Numbered from the stretch's first letter, positions 1 through 7,485 are shown. The stretch is DNA of 45,310 nucleotides from Nitrospiria bacterium (GCA_919902495.1 CAKKRC010000048.1:1-45310); one strand, 5' to 3'. Translations and numbers: made by a program. Notes: generated by a model not told the origin, from the sequence alone.

Positions 1-136
1 ATTCAGAGGCAATGAACCTGCAGTTAAACACCGTTTCAAGGTTCTTTTCGATGAGAGCCTGGATTTCCTTTTCCTGATTGATATTCGTCGGTCTCGTCAA
101 CGATAATTTAGTTCCAGCAATCTGAAATAGCGGCAT
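1..136 (-). CDS. COG3586/DUF5655-type protein, N-terminal fragment
   Basis: The first 45 residues of a protein that runs off the left edge of the window. It starts MPLFQIAGTKLSLTRPTN and continues with a helix rich in charged residues (QEKEIQALIEKNLETVF) and NCRFIASE. This arrangement is typical of proteins annotated as predicted transport protein/DUF5655 (COG3586), where the following part is a PD-(D/E)XK-like nuclease fold; that part lies outside the window. A good ribosome binding site (CGGAGGAC) sits about 7 bases before the ATG. It follows the DisA-like gene by 77 bp on the same strand, so it is probably the third gene of the restriction-modification operon. The assignment rests on a short N-terminus and is moderate. 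Confidence 0.55.
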   Translation of the reverse strand, partial: MPLFQIAGTKLSLTRPTNINQEKEIQALIEKNLETVFNCRFIASE

Positions 137-213
137 GTTTTTGTCCTCCGTACATCATTAAACCGAAATAATCTCTACGATAAAGGCACAGCATCAAGAA
201 ATTAAACGTGTCA

Positions 214-1410
214 CTATGAATCCAGAAAAAAGGTATTTAAACAATCTGGCCAAATTACAATACTATTTTCATGCCGCATCATCGTGCGAACAGGTCCGTC
301 CTCAGATATAACAAACGCAACTGCTCCTGAGCATTCTGCAACAAAATCTATGGCAGAGCTATGTCTCGTCCCAAAACGTGACGTATCATAGGTTTCGAAA
401 GCTTCTGCCGGGATAGTATTGTCGATTATACTTTTGTTCACTGTCCCGCTCCACTTATTGTGAATCGCTATTTTACTTCGGAAGCGAAGGGGCTTTAATT
501 CATCATCAATAATCAATGCCCCATCAACGCAGCTTAGATTTGCAAGCAAATCAATATATTCGGCCAGCATTTTTTTACTATCTTCTCTCAACGCGAAAGT
601 AGAGGCCCTGTCGATCAATTCTCTTATAAGCGTACTCCCACATTGTTTACCTGTAACCACAGTCCCCTCGCGAAGACAACCAAAAGCCTTCTCACGGATT
701 GCAGAGGGAGCCCATAAAATAGTGCCGCCGCGACCCTTTTCAGCGGCAGTTGAATATAGTCGTCGAAGGCAGTCTCGATAAAACAACCAATAATGTGGTT
801 TGTAGAGATCGTATTTCTCATGTTGTGAAATAATACTAATGATGTGACCGCAGAAGATGGACGAACCCCAGGGATCGAGGTTCGTCGGAACAAATTCTCC
901 CCCTTCAAATCTTCCGACGACAGAATCGCCATAGGCGATAGCGACGCAACCAGGTGCTCGAACACTCAAAGTCAAAGCCTGCGGGCGTACACGACTTCCC
1001 TGCCCCTGACTTAGGCTCGACCCTCCCTTGCCGTAGAAAATCAACCCCATGAGTGCATATTGGCATTTTTTCCCCCGCGTCACTAAGAGCGCGGATAGTT
1101 CTTGATCGAACGCAGGTGCTAATTTTGCTAAGTTCTCGGGGGTAAATGTAATCTCGCTGTTGAAAACCATGAGGTCGAGTCTCGGCATTTTCTCGCTCAT
1201 AGTCGCAACTGTTTCTTCAGCCATAAAAACAACACGGGTTTGAGATGAGACTCCTTCTTCTTTCTTGATGCTAGCTAAATAGCTAATCTCAAGGAGAGCC
1301 TTTAAATCGATGCTATCCGGCAAAGCATCGACAATCTCGCGCTGATTGCGCAATTTACCATAAACGACCCATTCAGAACGGATATCTTCAATGATTTTAT
1401 CTTCAATCAT
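214..1410 (-). CDS. DisA-like diadenylate cyclase-fold protein (DACNV-like?)
   Basis: A 398-residue protein with a C-terminal DisA_N/diadenylate cyclase-like domain. Two hallmark regions are visible: VDGALIID near residue 295 (the DGA motif) and FGTRHSSAIDF near residue 348, followed by GAVAFVISEDGPV. Known cyclases (DisA, CdaA) join two ATP into c-di-AMP using DGA and RHR motifs; here the second motif reads RHS. The first 250 residues are not a known membrane or DisA helical region and resemble the uncharacterised N-terminal sensor regions (DACNV type) described in bacterial conflict systems. A reading frame continues upstream to a TTG at 1452, but ATG 1410 with GGTGA six bases before it is the better start. 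It lies directly downstream of the restriction-modification gene and is AT-richer than the core genes. Activity and product are inferred, not shown. Confidence 0.7.
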   Translation of the reverse strand: MIEDKIIEDIRSEWVVYGKLRNQREIVDALPDSIDLKALLEISYLASIKKEEGVSSQTRVVFMAEETVATMSEKMPRLDLMVFNSEITFTPENLAKLAPAFDQELSALLVTRGKKCQYALMGLIFYGKGGSSLSQGQGSRVRPQALTLSVRAPGCVAIAYGDSVVGRFEGGEFVPTNLDPWGSSIFCGHIISIISQHEKYDLYKPHYWLFYRDCLRRLYSTAAEKGRGGTILWAPSAIREKAFGCLREGTVVTGKQCGSTLIRELIDRASTFALREDSKKMLAEYIDLLANLSCVDGALIIDDELKPLRFRSKIAIHNKWSGTVNKSIIDNTIPAEAFETYDTSRFGTRHSSAIDFVAECSGAVAFVISEDGPVRTMMRHENSIVIWPDCLNTFFLDS

Positions 1411-1458
1411 ACAATTCACCGTTGCCCACCGGGCCGATGAAGCCACTCGCAATTATTC

Positions 1459-4400
1459 CTAACATTCTTTCTGGACCAACCTACACTCTGCTTCTGTTAC
1501 CCCATACAACCCATACACAATCCCATCTATCTTTTCATCCATCACCGCGATCTCGCGTTCGATCTTTTCGCGCTCGGCGGACGGAGGAAGGGCGGCTTTC
1601 TTTTTGTGAAGGTCGAGCATGCGCTCAACGATGAAGATGAGTTTTTCGTGGATGGCTTTTTCGGACGGGCTGCTGAAGTCAATAGTGCGGATGGGAAGCT
1701 TTTCTAGATATTGCGTAAAAAATCTAAGATATCCTCCTCGATAGGCAGCGAAGGAGTTTCTATAGAAGAATGTCATCAACGCTGAATTCAGAATGCCAAG
1801 CAGATATCTATCATCACTGATAATAAGGTAAGTTGTATTTGCTGAAAATAATCCGTTGCTCTGGTCGAGTGTAAAATTGCCTCTTACGGAAATATCCGGC
1901 AGCATTATCTTGGGCTTATCAAACTCTTCATAATAATCAATTGAATCCTGAATCTCATGCCATTTATACGATCCGGGTTTTCGTCCGGGCCATTCGCCAC
2001 CCTTCCAATCTGAGGGTTTTGGTATGAGCTTCTTCTTGAATGGCAATAAATGCTCTTCAATTGCAGGATACTTTTTTATATCAATACCACGTCGTGTAAA
2101 GATTAAATAGCTTTTGATGTTTGGCTCTTCATAGCGCTTGATGTCACGGCCAAATAAAAAGGGCTTTATCAATTCTGCGCTGTTCCTATCTTTTTTAATG
2201 AGTTCTTTTCTGGTGTCAGCATCTATGATAAAAGCTTCATTTAGACCGGTTAATACGCCTCTGTACATCTGTCCCTTTACATATTCGCCGAGTAGAACTC
2301 CAACTCCTTGCAATCTGGTCAGCAGCGACTGAGCCTGTTCATTCACCAATGACCACCCTTCATCGCTAAGGGCGGTTTTATTAACAGTGTATGAATTTTC
2401 GCTCACATAGGCGGCGAGGTCGTTGAAGTCGAGCGTCTTTACCTGTGTAGCGGAGAACTTGTTTGCTGCGGCACCTTTTCGCATACGCAGGATGCACGGA
2501 TATGTTGTCGCAGTCTCGAAGACTTGAAGATCACCGAAGTCGGTAATTTCTTCGATGCGCTGCTTCTTCATCCATTTACGAAGTGGCTCGCCGTAGTTAG
2601 CGCGCATCCACTTGTTGGCAACGATATAGCTGAAGAGACCGTCTTTCCTAAGCAGTGATACGCCCTTCTCGATGAAATAGGCATAGAGATCGGCGGTCCC
2701 ATGATAGACCTCATAATGCTGCTGGAAGTAGTCTTTGAAATCGCCGAGCAACTCTTGTCTTACATACGGCGGATTGCCGATGACCGCGTCGAAGCCGCCG
2801 TTCTCGATGATTTCGCCGAATCCGGCAGTCTTCGAAGTCCAATCAAAGGGATTGATCTTGTCCTTCGCAGCATCGTCCAGGGCGAAGAACCCCCCTTGCA
2901 TTCCCCCCTTGCTAAGGGGGGACAAAGAGGGGTCAACAATGTCATACCCGATCAGGCTGTTGCCGCACTTGATGTTATTGCCGAGGGCCGGGAGAAGATG
3001 CTGCTTCCGTGGCAATAAGCCGCGCTCGCCTTCGAGGGCCTTGAGATACAGGCTCATCATCGTTACTTCGACCGCCTGGGCGTCGATGTCCACACCGAAG
3101 ATGTTGTTCCTGAGGATCTTCGCTTTCTCGCGCAGGGGCAGGGCGAATTCCTCTGCATTGAAGGGCATGTAAATGTTAAGGCTGAGGGTTGTTGCGTCCT
3201 TGGGATGGTCGCGGTAGTAACTGAGGTGATAGTCGATGAGATATTGATACGCCCCGAGAAGGAACGAACCGGAGCCGCAAGCGGGATCGAGTATCTTTAT
3301 CTTCTCGATCTGCTTCGGCGTCTTTCCCTCGACCAGTTTGCCCACGGTGTTCTTGACGATATAATCGACAATGAACTTTGGCGTGTAATAGACGCCGCCC
3401 GCCTTCTTTATCTCCGGCTTTTCCTCAACCTTCACCCGCTGGGGCGTGACACGGATGGTGCTGCCGAGATACCGTTCGTAGATGCTGCCCAACAGCTCCA
3501 CGGCAATCACGTCGAAACGGTACCGGCAATCAGGAAAATAGAGCTTATTGATGATGTCAGCTAATAGCTCAGAATCAACTTCCACGCTCTCGCAGGCATG
3601 GGGTTTGAAGATGTCGCCATTCAGATCGTCGTTCACCTCGCGGAACAGGTCAACAAGGGCGGGCATCATGGACTTGCGCTTGCCCTCTGCCCTCCATTGC
3701 GCCACGATCTCCCAAAGCTCCCGCTCCGGCCTGATCTTCCGGTCTTCGGCAATGCGGATGAAGATGATGCGGTCGAGCAGCTTCTGGACCACGTCGTTCA
3801 GCACATGGACATCGAGGTCATGATTCAGCTTGTTGATGTCCTTGGCCAGGTCCGTGCGCCACCCGGTCAGGTCTTCGAGGAATGACTTGTCAGGAGGTAT
3901 CCTGAGCCGTTTGCTCTTCGGGTCCCGGGGCAGCAGGGCTTCGAGCGACCCCTGTTCGACCCGCTCTTTTGAAAGCTCCCACAGCTTCTCAATATTGGTG
4001 AGATAATCGGCGTACTTGAGATCGTAGAGCAGGCCTTCCTTCGGATATTTCGGATTCGGTTTGAGGGATGCATCGAAGAGCTTGAATTCCTCAAAGTCCG
4101 TCAGGATGACGAAGGATACCTGCTGCGTGTTCCACGCATAGTCCTTCGCCTGGAGGATATGGTTCACATCGTCGAGCGCCACTGAGGGGGCCTTGGCCTC
4201 GACGAAGAACTTGGTATTGCCGTTTATGCGGAAGCTGTAGTCAGGCCGGAGGTTGGAGGTGACGCGCTTTTCACCTGTGGGAAGAATCTCGATGACGACA
4301 TCGCGCTTATCCGGCGGTTTGTGGGAATTGTTCTCGATGTCCCAGCCGAGAGCAGCGAAGAAGGGGTTCAGGAAGTCGATCCGTACCTGGGCCTCGGGGT

Positions 4401-4491
4401 AGCCCTTCTGGAGATAATGGTTTTTGTCCTGTTCGAACTTCCGGACCAAGGACTGAACGTCTTGCTTGAATGAATGCAGATCAGCCACCAA
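1459..4491 (-). CDS. Eco57I-like type IIG restriction-modification enzyme
   Basis: A single-chain restriction endonuclease and adenine-N6 methyltransferase of 1010 residues. The N-terminal 120 residues carry a PD-(D/E)XK nuclease signature (RPDYSFRINGN then FFVEAKAPS). The central methyltransferase has motif I DPACGSGSFLLGAY near residue 400 and motif IV NPPYVRQE near residue 572. The last 320 residues match a TaqI-like target-recognition domain (FGRDIKRYE, then Y-rich segments ending in a coiled helix). The start is GTG, preceded by GGGGGC at six bases. A 17-bp-spaced promoter lies upstream. It should methylate and cleave a specific DNA site. Two oddities: an in-frame GC-rich palindrome encoding SPLSKGGMQGG (about residues 520-534), and a visible drop in GC content for the recognition domain. 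Family assignment is confident; the recognition site is unknown. Confidence 0.9.
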   Translation of the reverse strand: MVADLHSFKQDVQSLVRKFEQDKNHYLQKGYPEAQVRIDFLNPFFAALGWDIENNSHKPPDKRDVVIEILPTGEKRVTSNLRPDYSFRINGNTKFFVEAKAPSVALDDVNHILQAKDYAWNTQQVSFVILTDFEEFKLFDASLKPNPKYPKEGLLYDLKYADYLTNIEKLWELSKERVEQGSLEALLPRDPKSKRLRIPPDKSFLEDLTGWRTDLAKDINKLNHDLDVHVLNDVVQKLLDRIIFIRIAEDRKIRPERELWEIVAQWRAEGKRKSMMPALVDLFREVNDDLNGDIFKPHACESVEVDSELLADIINKLYFPDCRYRFDVIAVELLGSIYERYLGSTIRVTPQRVKVEEKPEIKKAGGVYYTPKFIVDYIVKNTVGKLVEGKTPKQIEKIKILDPACGSGSFLLGAYQYLIDYHLSYYRDHPKDATTLSLNIYMPFNAEEFALPLREKAKILRNNIFGVDIDAQAVEVTMMSLYLKALEGERGLLPRKQHLLPALGNNIKCGNSLIGYDIVDPSLSPLSKGGMQGGFFALDDAAKDKINPFDWTSKTAGFGEIIENGGFDAVIGNPPYVRQELLGDFKDYFQQHYEVYHGTADLYAYFIEKGVSLLRKDGLFSYIVANKWMRANYGEPLRKWMKKQRIEEITDFGDLQVFETATTYPCILRMRKGAAANKFSATQVKTLDFNDLAAYVSENSYTVNKTALSDEGWSLVNEQAQSLLTRLQGVGVLLGEYVKGQMYRGVLTGLNEAFIIDADTRKELIKKDRNSAELIKPFLFGRDIKRYEEPNIKSYLIFTRRGIDIKKYPAIEEHLLPFKKKLIPKPSDWKGGEWPGRKPGSYKWHEIQDSIDYYEEFDKPKIMLPDISVRGNFTLDQSNGLFSANTTYLIISDDRYLLGILNSALMTFFYRNSFAAYRGGYLRFFTQYLEKLPIRTIDFSSPSEKAIHEKLIFIVERMLDLHKKKAALPPSAEREKIEREIAVMDEKIDGIVYGLYGVTEAECRLVQKEC
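2890..2933. repeat. in-frame palindromic element inside the methyltransferase
   Basis: A run of C-rich and G-rich blocks (CCCCCCTTGCATTCCCCC, then CTAAGGGGGGAC and AGAGGGG) that can fold into a hairpin. In the gene's frame it encodes a SPLSKGG..GG peptide between the methyltransferase motif I and motif IV segments. Peptides of the type PLSKGGxGG are a known sign of small dispersed palindromes landing in coding regions of several environmental lineages. The surrounding protein is intact, so the insert is tolerated. Confidence 0.6.
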
Positions 4492-4530
4492 TCAGCCCCC
4501 TTAAGCCCCGTCAGATATTCATTGGCGGAT

Positions 4531-4559
4531 AGAATATCATTCAGGCCAGCTTATGACAA
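4531..4559 (-). promoter_or_regulatory. sigma70-like promoter of the restriction operon
   Basis: On the minus strand TTGTCA (4559-4554) and TATTCT (4536-4531) are separated by exactly 17 bp and lie about 40 bp upstream of the GTG start at 4491. The -35 box has one mismatch from consensus and the -10 box two. No other promoter of similar quality was seen between this gene and the DisA-like gene, so the three genes probably share it. Confidence 0.5.
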
Positions 4560-4645
4560 GCTGTTATTTTTGTATCGACAGGGTCTGACATGGACAATCA
4601 GAGATGAAAGAATTGATGCATGTGTGGCAATAAACACAACAAGGC

Positions 4646-5617
4646 TCAGAAGTATTGCACGATATACCTTATCGCAAGGAACATGATCGCAGTGCCTACG
4701 AATATTTTGATTAACTTCTGCGGCATGTATTTCTGCGTCTTCGCGCCAAGGTACATGCCAAGGAACCCGCCGGTGCCGAAGAGGATTCCCAAAGGCCAGT
4801 CGGGCACGGGTGACGCGCCGTGGGCCGCAGGGAGCACGCTGAAGAACAGGGCGCCCGCGACGGATGTGATGAACGTCCCCATCAAAGTGGCTCCGGCTAT
4901 CGTATAGACAGGGAGACGGAAAAAGGCCACGCAGAACGGCGCGATGATCGCGCCGCCGCCGATCCCGTAGGCCCCGCCGATGATACCGACGATGAACGCC
5001 AGGGCGAACATGCCGAGCGTATTGAACGAGAAACGCTCACCCCAGAATTCGTACTCGACCTTCTTAAGCGATACGCTGATCGTCTTCACGACAGCGTCCG
5101 CGGGAATGCCGGCAGCCATCCTCGCATGCTGTTCTTTCTTCATTTCCGCCGCCCGGGCCTTGAATTTCTCTTCAAGGACCTTTGCGCCTGCCGACTGAGC
5201 TTTACTGCCGCTTCGCAGCTCGTTAAATATCCTGATGCCGATATATAACAGGACGCAGCCGACAAATAGTTTGAATGTCTTCGGATCGGGAAGGAACAGG
5301 ACACGGAGATAATACCCGATGAAGACCCCGGGCAGCGTTCCGGCAATGACCACCCAGGTGAGCGGCCACGCCATGCGCCCTTCTTTGATATATCGATAAA
5401 CGCCGCTCGGGATCGCGACGATGTTATAAACGTGGTTCGTCCCGCTCACGGACGGGGCTGTATAATTGAGGACACTCATCTGATACGGGAGAAGCAGAAA
5501 AGCGCCGGAGATACCGCCCATGGATGTAAAGAACGAAATGACCAGGGAAACCAACGGCGGGAGAAGAATGTTGATGGTCGCTCCCGAAATGGGAAAGGTC
5601 ATTGTCAAGAAGTCCAT
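4646..5617 (-). CDS. sulfite exporter TauE/SafE family permease
   Basis: A 323-residue integral membrane protein of the TauE/SafE (DUF81) family, which exports sulfite, sulfoacetate or related anions, or imports organosulfur compounds. The N-terminal half has FTSMGGISGAFLLLPYQ and GTNHVYNIVAIPSG; the C-terminal half repeats the fold with GIIGGAYGIGGGAIIAPF and GTFITSVAGALFF, the two glycine-rich repeats expected of the family. A soluble loop of about 60 charged residues separates them (KAQSAGAKVLEEKFKARAAE). ATG 5617 is preferred over an upstream TTG because GGGGG sits five bases before it. It is transcribed alone from its own promoter. The substrate cannot be read from sequence. Confidence 0.88.
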   Translation of the reverse strand: MDFLTMTFPISGATINILLPPLVSLVISFFTSMGGISGAFLLLPYQMSVLNYTAPSVSGTNHVYNIVAIPSGVYRYIKEGRMAWPLTWVVIAGTLPGVFIGYYLRVLFLPDPKTFKLFVGCVLLYIGIRIFNELRSGSKAQSAGAKVLEEKFKARAAEMKKEQHARMAAGIPADAVVKTISVSLKKVEYEFWGERFSFNTLGMFALAFIVGIIGGAYGIGGGAIIAPFCVAFFRLPVYTIAGATLMGTFITSVAGALFFSVLPAAHGASPVPDWPLGILFGTGGFLGMYLGAKTQKYMPQKLIKIFVGTAIMFLAIRYIVQYF

Positions 5618-5639
5618 TGACACCCCCAACAGAGAACAG

Positions 5640-5671
5640 AAAAAAATCCCGACCCATAACTACGAGTCGGG
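5640..5671 (-). terminator. hairpin with U-tract in the tauE leader
   Basis: On the minus strand CCCGACTC (5671-5664) pairs with GGGTCGGG (5655-5648), with one G-T wobble and an 8-base loop, and is followed by ATTTTTTT. It has the form of an intrinsic terminator but lies between the tauE promoter and the tauE start, overlapping the predicted transcription start. It could stop read-through from upstream or act as an attenuator. Confidence 0.6.
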
Positions 5672-5675
5672 CTTG

Positions 5676-5704
5676 AGTATATTCCCGTACAACGGTCAAG
5701 TCAA
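5676..5704 (-). promoter_or_regulatory. strong sigma70-like promoter of the TauE/SafE gene
   Basis: TTGACT (5704-5699) and TATACT (5681-5676) on the minus strand, 17 bp apart, each with one mismatch from consensus. The expected transcription start is near 5669, about 50 bases before the ATG at 5617. Confidence 0.6.
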
Positions 5705-5751
5705 CCACGGGCATTCAGCTTCTGTTTCCTGGGAAACGACAATCCCCAACA

Positions 5752-5783
5752 AATTAAAAACGGGACCCCCGATCGGGGTCCCG
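5752..5783 (-). terminator. intrinsic terminator (copy of the glnA terminator)
   Basis: A perfect 9-bp stem (5761-5769 with 5775-5783, CGGGACCCC arms, 5-base loop) followed on the minus strand by TTTTT. It ends the transcript of the outer-membrane protein gene at 5911. The stem and about 45 neighbouring bases are almost identical to the terminator region of glnA at 14410-14456. Confidence 0.85.
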
Positions 5784-5816
5784 GCCATAAACGCACCTGG
5801 TTATGGTTTGCAATGT

Positions 5817-5870
5817 TTAGATATCGGAGCACAGCAAAAACTCGCAGAGATGGGTCCGCAACCGGAGCGC
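5817..5870 (-). pseudogene. remnant of a glutamine synthetase 3' end
   Basis: The last 18 or so codons of a glnA-like gene, read on the minus strand as ALRLRTHLCEFLLCSDI and stop. The intact glnA ends [17 protein letters not shown] and stop. Over these roughly 54 bases about 42 match and there are no gaps. Downstream, the 3' untranslated region and terminator are nearly identical to those of glnA. Upstream of 5870 the similarity fades. It has no start and no body, so it is a fragment, probably the displaced original end of glnA. Confidence 0.75.
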
Positions 5871-5910
5871 TATAGTGGGGGCTACTCCTGTCTTCACCCT
5901 ATTCACCGCA

Positions 5911-6714
5911 TTAGAACAATGGATGTTCAAATGATAAATACAACAGCGCTCCATACTCTCCATGGGACGTACCGATCCCGATAGGGATTGAAAGACCGGG
6001 AACGATCTGGAGACCGGACTTGTAGTTCTTGGCGAACCGCACCCCGGGATTGACAAAGAACGTTGTTTCCCGCACCTTCGAGCCGCCGGGCTGGACTGCT
6101 TCCATGGAATTCCAGACAACCTCGGTCATGATGTTGAAGGTCTCTTCGGCAAGCCAGATGACGCTCGCGCCCAGATTGTAGCCCAACGTATCGGCTGTTG
6201 AACCGGAAGACTCCTTTGCATCGGGAGTGAACGTGGCGCCCGCATTCCAATGCGTCACCCATTGATGGCCGATCTCGACGCTGACCGGAAGATTTACCTG
6301 ATACCCGGTCGCGCCTGTTCCCATTCCCTTCTTTTCATCGCCCGTCGGCAGGATCAGCGAGAACCTCGGCGACACGGCAAGAGGTCCGTTCATAATGAGC
6401 TGATAGCGATAATTGATCGCAATGTCGCCCAGACCGGTAGTGTCCCCCTCCTGGAAACGGGCGATGGGGATGGTGTAGGACAACTGGTGCGCCTGCTTCG
6501 GCACAGGCCACTCCTGCGTGAACGAGTAGAGCCAGTCCCGGGTCTTCTTATTATAAATATAGGATTGGATGTGCTGGATCACGCCGTCTTCCTGATTGTA
6601 TGCCTCCTCAAGCAGAAAGGCATTGTCCTGTATCTTCTTGACCTCTTCAGCGTCGACCGGACCTGCCATCCCGATACATATCAGCGCCACCAGCATAGTT
6701 GCAAACCATCGCAT
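5911..6714 (-). CDS. outer-membrane beta-barrel (MetA-pathway/transporter-like, PF13557 type)
   Basis: A 267-residue exported protein. The first 22 residues form a signal peptide (MRWFATMLVALICIGMAGPVDA, cut near VDA/EE). The rest alternates polar and hydrophobic residues in strands such as GDIAINYRYQL, SPRFSLILPTGD, VNLPVSVEIGHQW and GLQIVPGLSIPIG, and ends in an aromatic residue (EHPLF), as expected of an outer-membrane barrel. Family members are annotated as putative transporters of unknown substrate. It has its own consensus promoter with a Fur-box-like sequence and its own terminator, and it lies at the end of a metal-efflux block, so a role in metal or siderophore handling is possible but inferred. 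Confidence 0.7.
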   Translation of the reverse strand: MRWFATMLVALICIGMAGPVDAEEVKKIQDNAFLLEEAYNQEDGVIQHIQSYIYNKKTRDWLYSFTQEWPVPKQAHQLSYTIPIARFQEGDTTGLGDIAINYRYQLIMNGPLAVSPRFSLILPTGDEKKGMGTGATGYQVNLPVSVEIGHQWVTHWNAGATFTPDAKESSGSTADTLGYNLGASVIWLAEETFNIMTEVVWNSMEAVQPGGSKVRETTFFVNPGVRFAKNYKSGLQIVPGLSIPIGIGTSHGEYGALLYLSFEHPLF

Positions 6715-6739
6715 TTCCGCTGCCCCCCTTTAATGATCT

Positions 6740-6754
6740 TGATAACCATTTTCA
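6740..6754 (-). promoter_or_regulatory. Fur-box-like operator
   Basis: TGAAAATGGTTATCA on the minus strand matches the 15-base Fur 7-1-7 motif TGATAATCATTATCA at 12 positions. It lies just downstream of the -10 box of the promoter at 6766-6794, where a bound repressor would block initiation. Regulation by Fur is inferred. Confidence 0.4.
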
Positions 6755-6765
6755 TTACGGAGGAC

Positions 6766-6794
6766 ACTATACCAATCGCTCTGCCGTCTGTCAA
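6766..6794 (-). promoter_or_regulatory. consensus sigma70-like promoter
   Basis: TTGACA (6794-6789) and TATAGT (6771-6766), 17 bp apart on the minus strand, about 50 bp before the start at 6714. It immediately follows the hairpin that ends the lipoprotein transcript. Confidence 0.6.
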
Positions 6795-6799
6795 GGCCT

Positions 6800-6830
6800 T
6801 TTTGAAAAGAAATGCCGTTCCGAAACGGTC
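6800..6830 (-). terminator. probable intrinsic terminator of the lipoprotein gene
   Basis: CCGTT-TCGG-AACGG (6828-6815) on the minus strand, a 5-bp stem with a stable tetraloop, followed by the T-rich run CATTTCTTTTC. It lies about 50 bp after the lipoprotein stop. Confidence 0.5.
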
Positions 6831-6879
6831 TTTATCTCACAATCCGCCATGAAATCCTGACAAAGACTTTCAACACGCT

Positions 6880-7485
6880 CTATTTGATCTTTACTCCATT
6901 AAAATAGATCTCATACTTGTTTATTCCCTCAAGAAACGTCGGGATTCTCGTCGGTTGGATCTTATACCGGTATACTGGTTTGAATTCCAATGCCGCTTCT
7001 TCCCCATCGCGAAGAGCGATTTCCGCTTCCACGTGATATTCATCCTGCGGCAGCCCAAAGAATACCTTGTGCGTACCAGGACGAAGGCGAAGCTTTTTTT
7101 CCAGCACATACTTCATACCGTCTCCCGCCTCGGGATCGAGGCTCGTTTTGCCGTCCTTGTCATAGGCGGGTTTGGCATCCTTCTGTCCGTCTACCTTCCA
7201 AACCAAAGCATGGCCGTCGATGTTGAGCACAAAGGGATAGCCCGGCTTACCGTGCAGGCTCTTTCCCGACTCGCCGAGATAATAGCCCACTGCATGGGTT
7301 TTAATGTTCGCTTTCACGATCATGTCCGCAAAGCCCTGAGGCCTCGCTCCGACATCTGACACTTCGGTAAAAACATCCGTCCTCTCACTCTGTGACTTCG
7401 TCTGGGTCATTTTTGCCGATGCCCCGCAGCCCGAAAGGACCACAAACAACAGGACAACCGAAACATATGCTGTGTATTTTTTCAT
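6880..7485 (-). CDS. lipoprotein of unknown function
   Basis: A 201-residue protein with a lipoprotein signal: MKKYTAYVSVVLLFVVLSGC, the cysteine at position 20 being the acylation site (LSGC lipobox). The mature part contains GYPFVLNIDGHALVWKVDGQ, LRLRPGTHKVFFGLPQDEY and ALEFKPVYRYKI. This beta-rich pattern resembles PEGA or carboxypeptidase-like folds that anchor to the envelope, but no named family was recognised. The ribosome binding site AAGGAGGAATGAA is strong. It follows the PII-like gene by 88 bp without a visible terminator, so it is probably the last gene of the efflux operon. Residue 21 is Gly, which favours the outer membrane. Confidence 0.6.
   Translation of the reverse strand: MKKYTAYVSVVLLFVVLSGCGASAKMTQTKSQSERTDVFTEVSDVGARPQGFADMIVKANIKTHAVGYYLGESGKSLHGKPGYPFVLNIDGHALVWKVDGQKDAKPAYDKDGKTSLDPEAGDGMKYVLEKKLRLRPGTHKVFFGLPQDEYHVEAEIALRDGEEAALEFKPVYRYKIQPTRIPTFLEGINKYEIYFNGVKIK

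Noticed and set aside
1411-1452. Start of the DisA-like gene at the TTG at 1452
   Set aside because: It would add 14 residues without family resemblance; ATG 1410 has a ribosome binding sequence at the right distance.
1459-1640. Plus-strand open frame of 70 codons at 1422-1634
   Set aside because: It overlaps the ends of the restriction and DisA-like genes, shows no motif and has no ribosome binding site.
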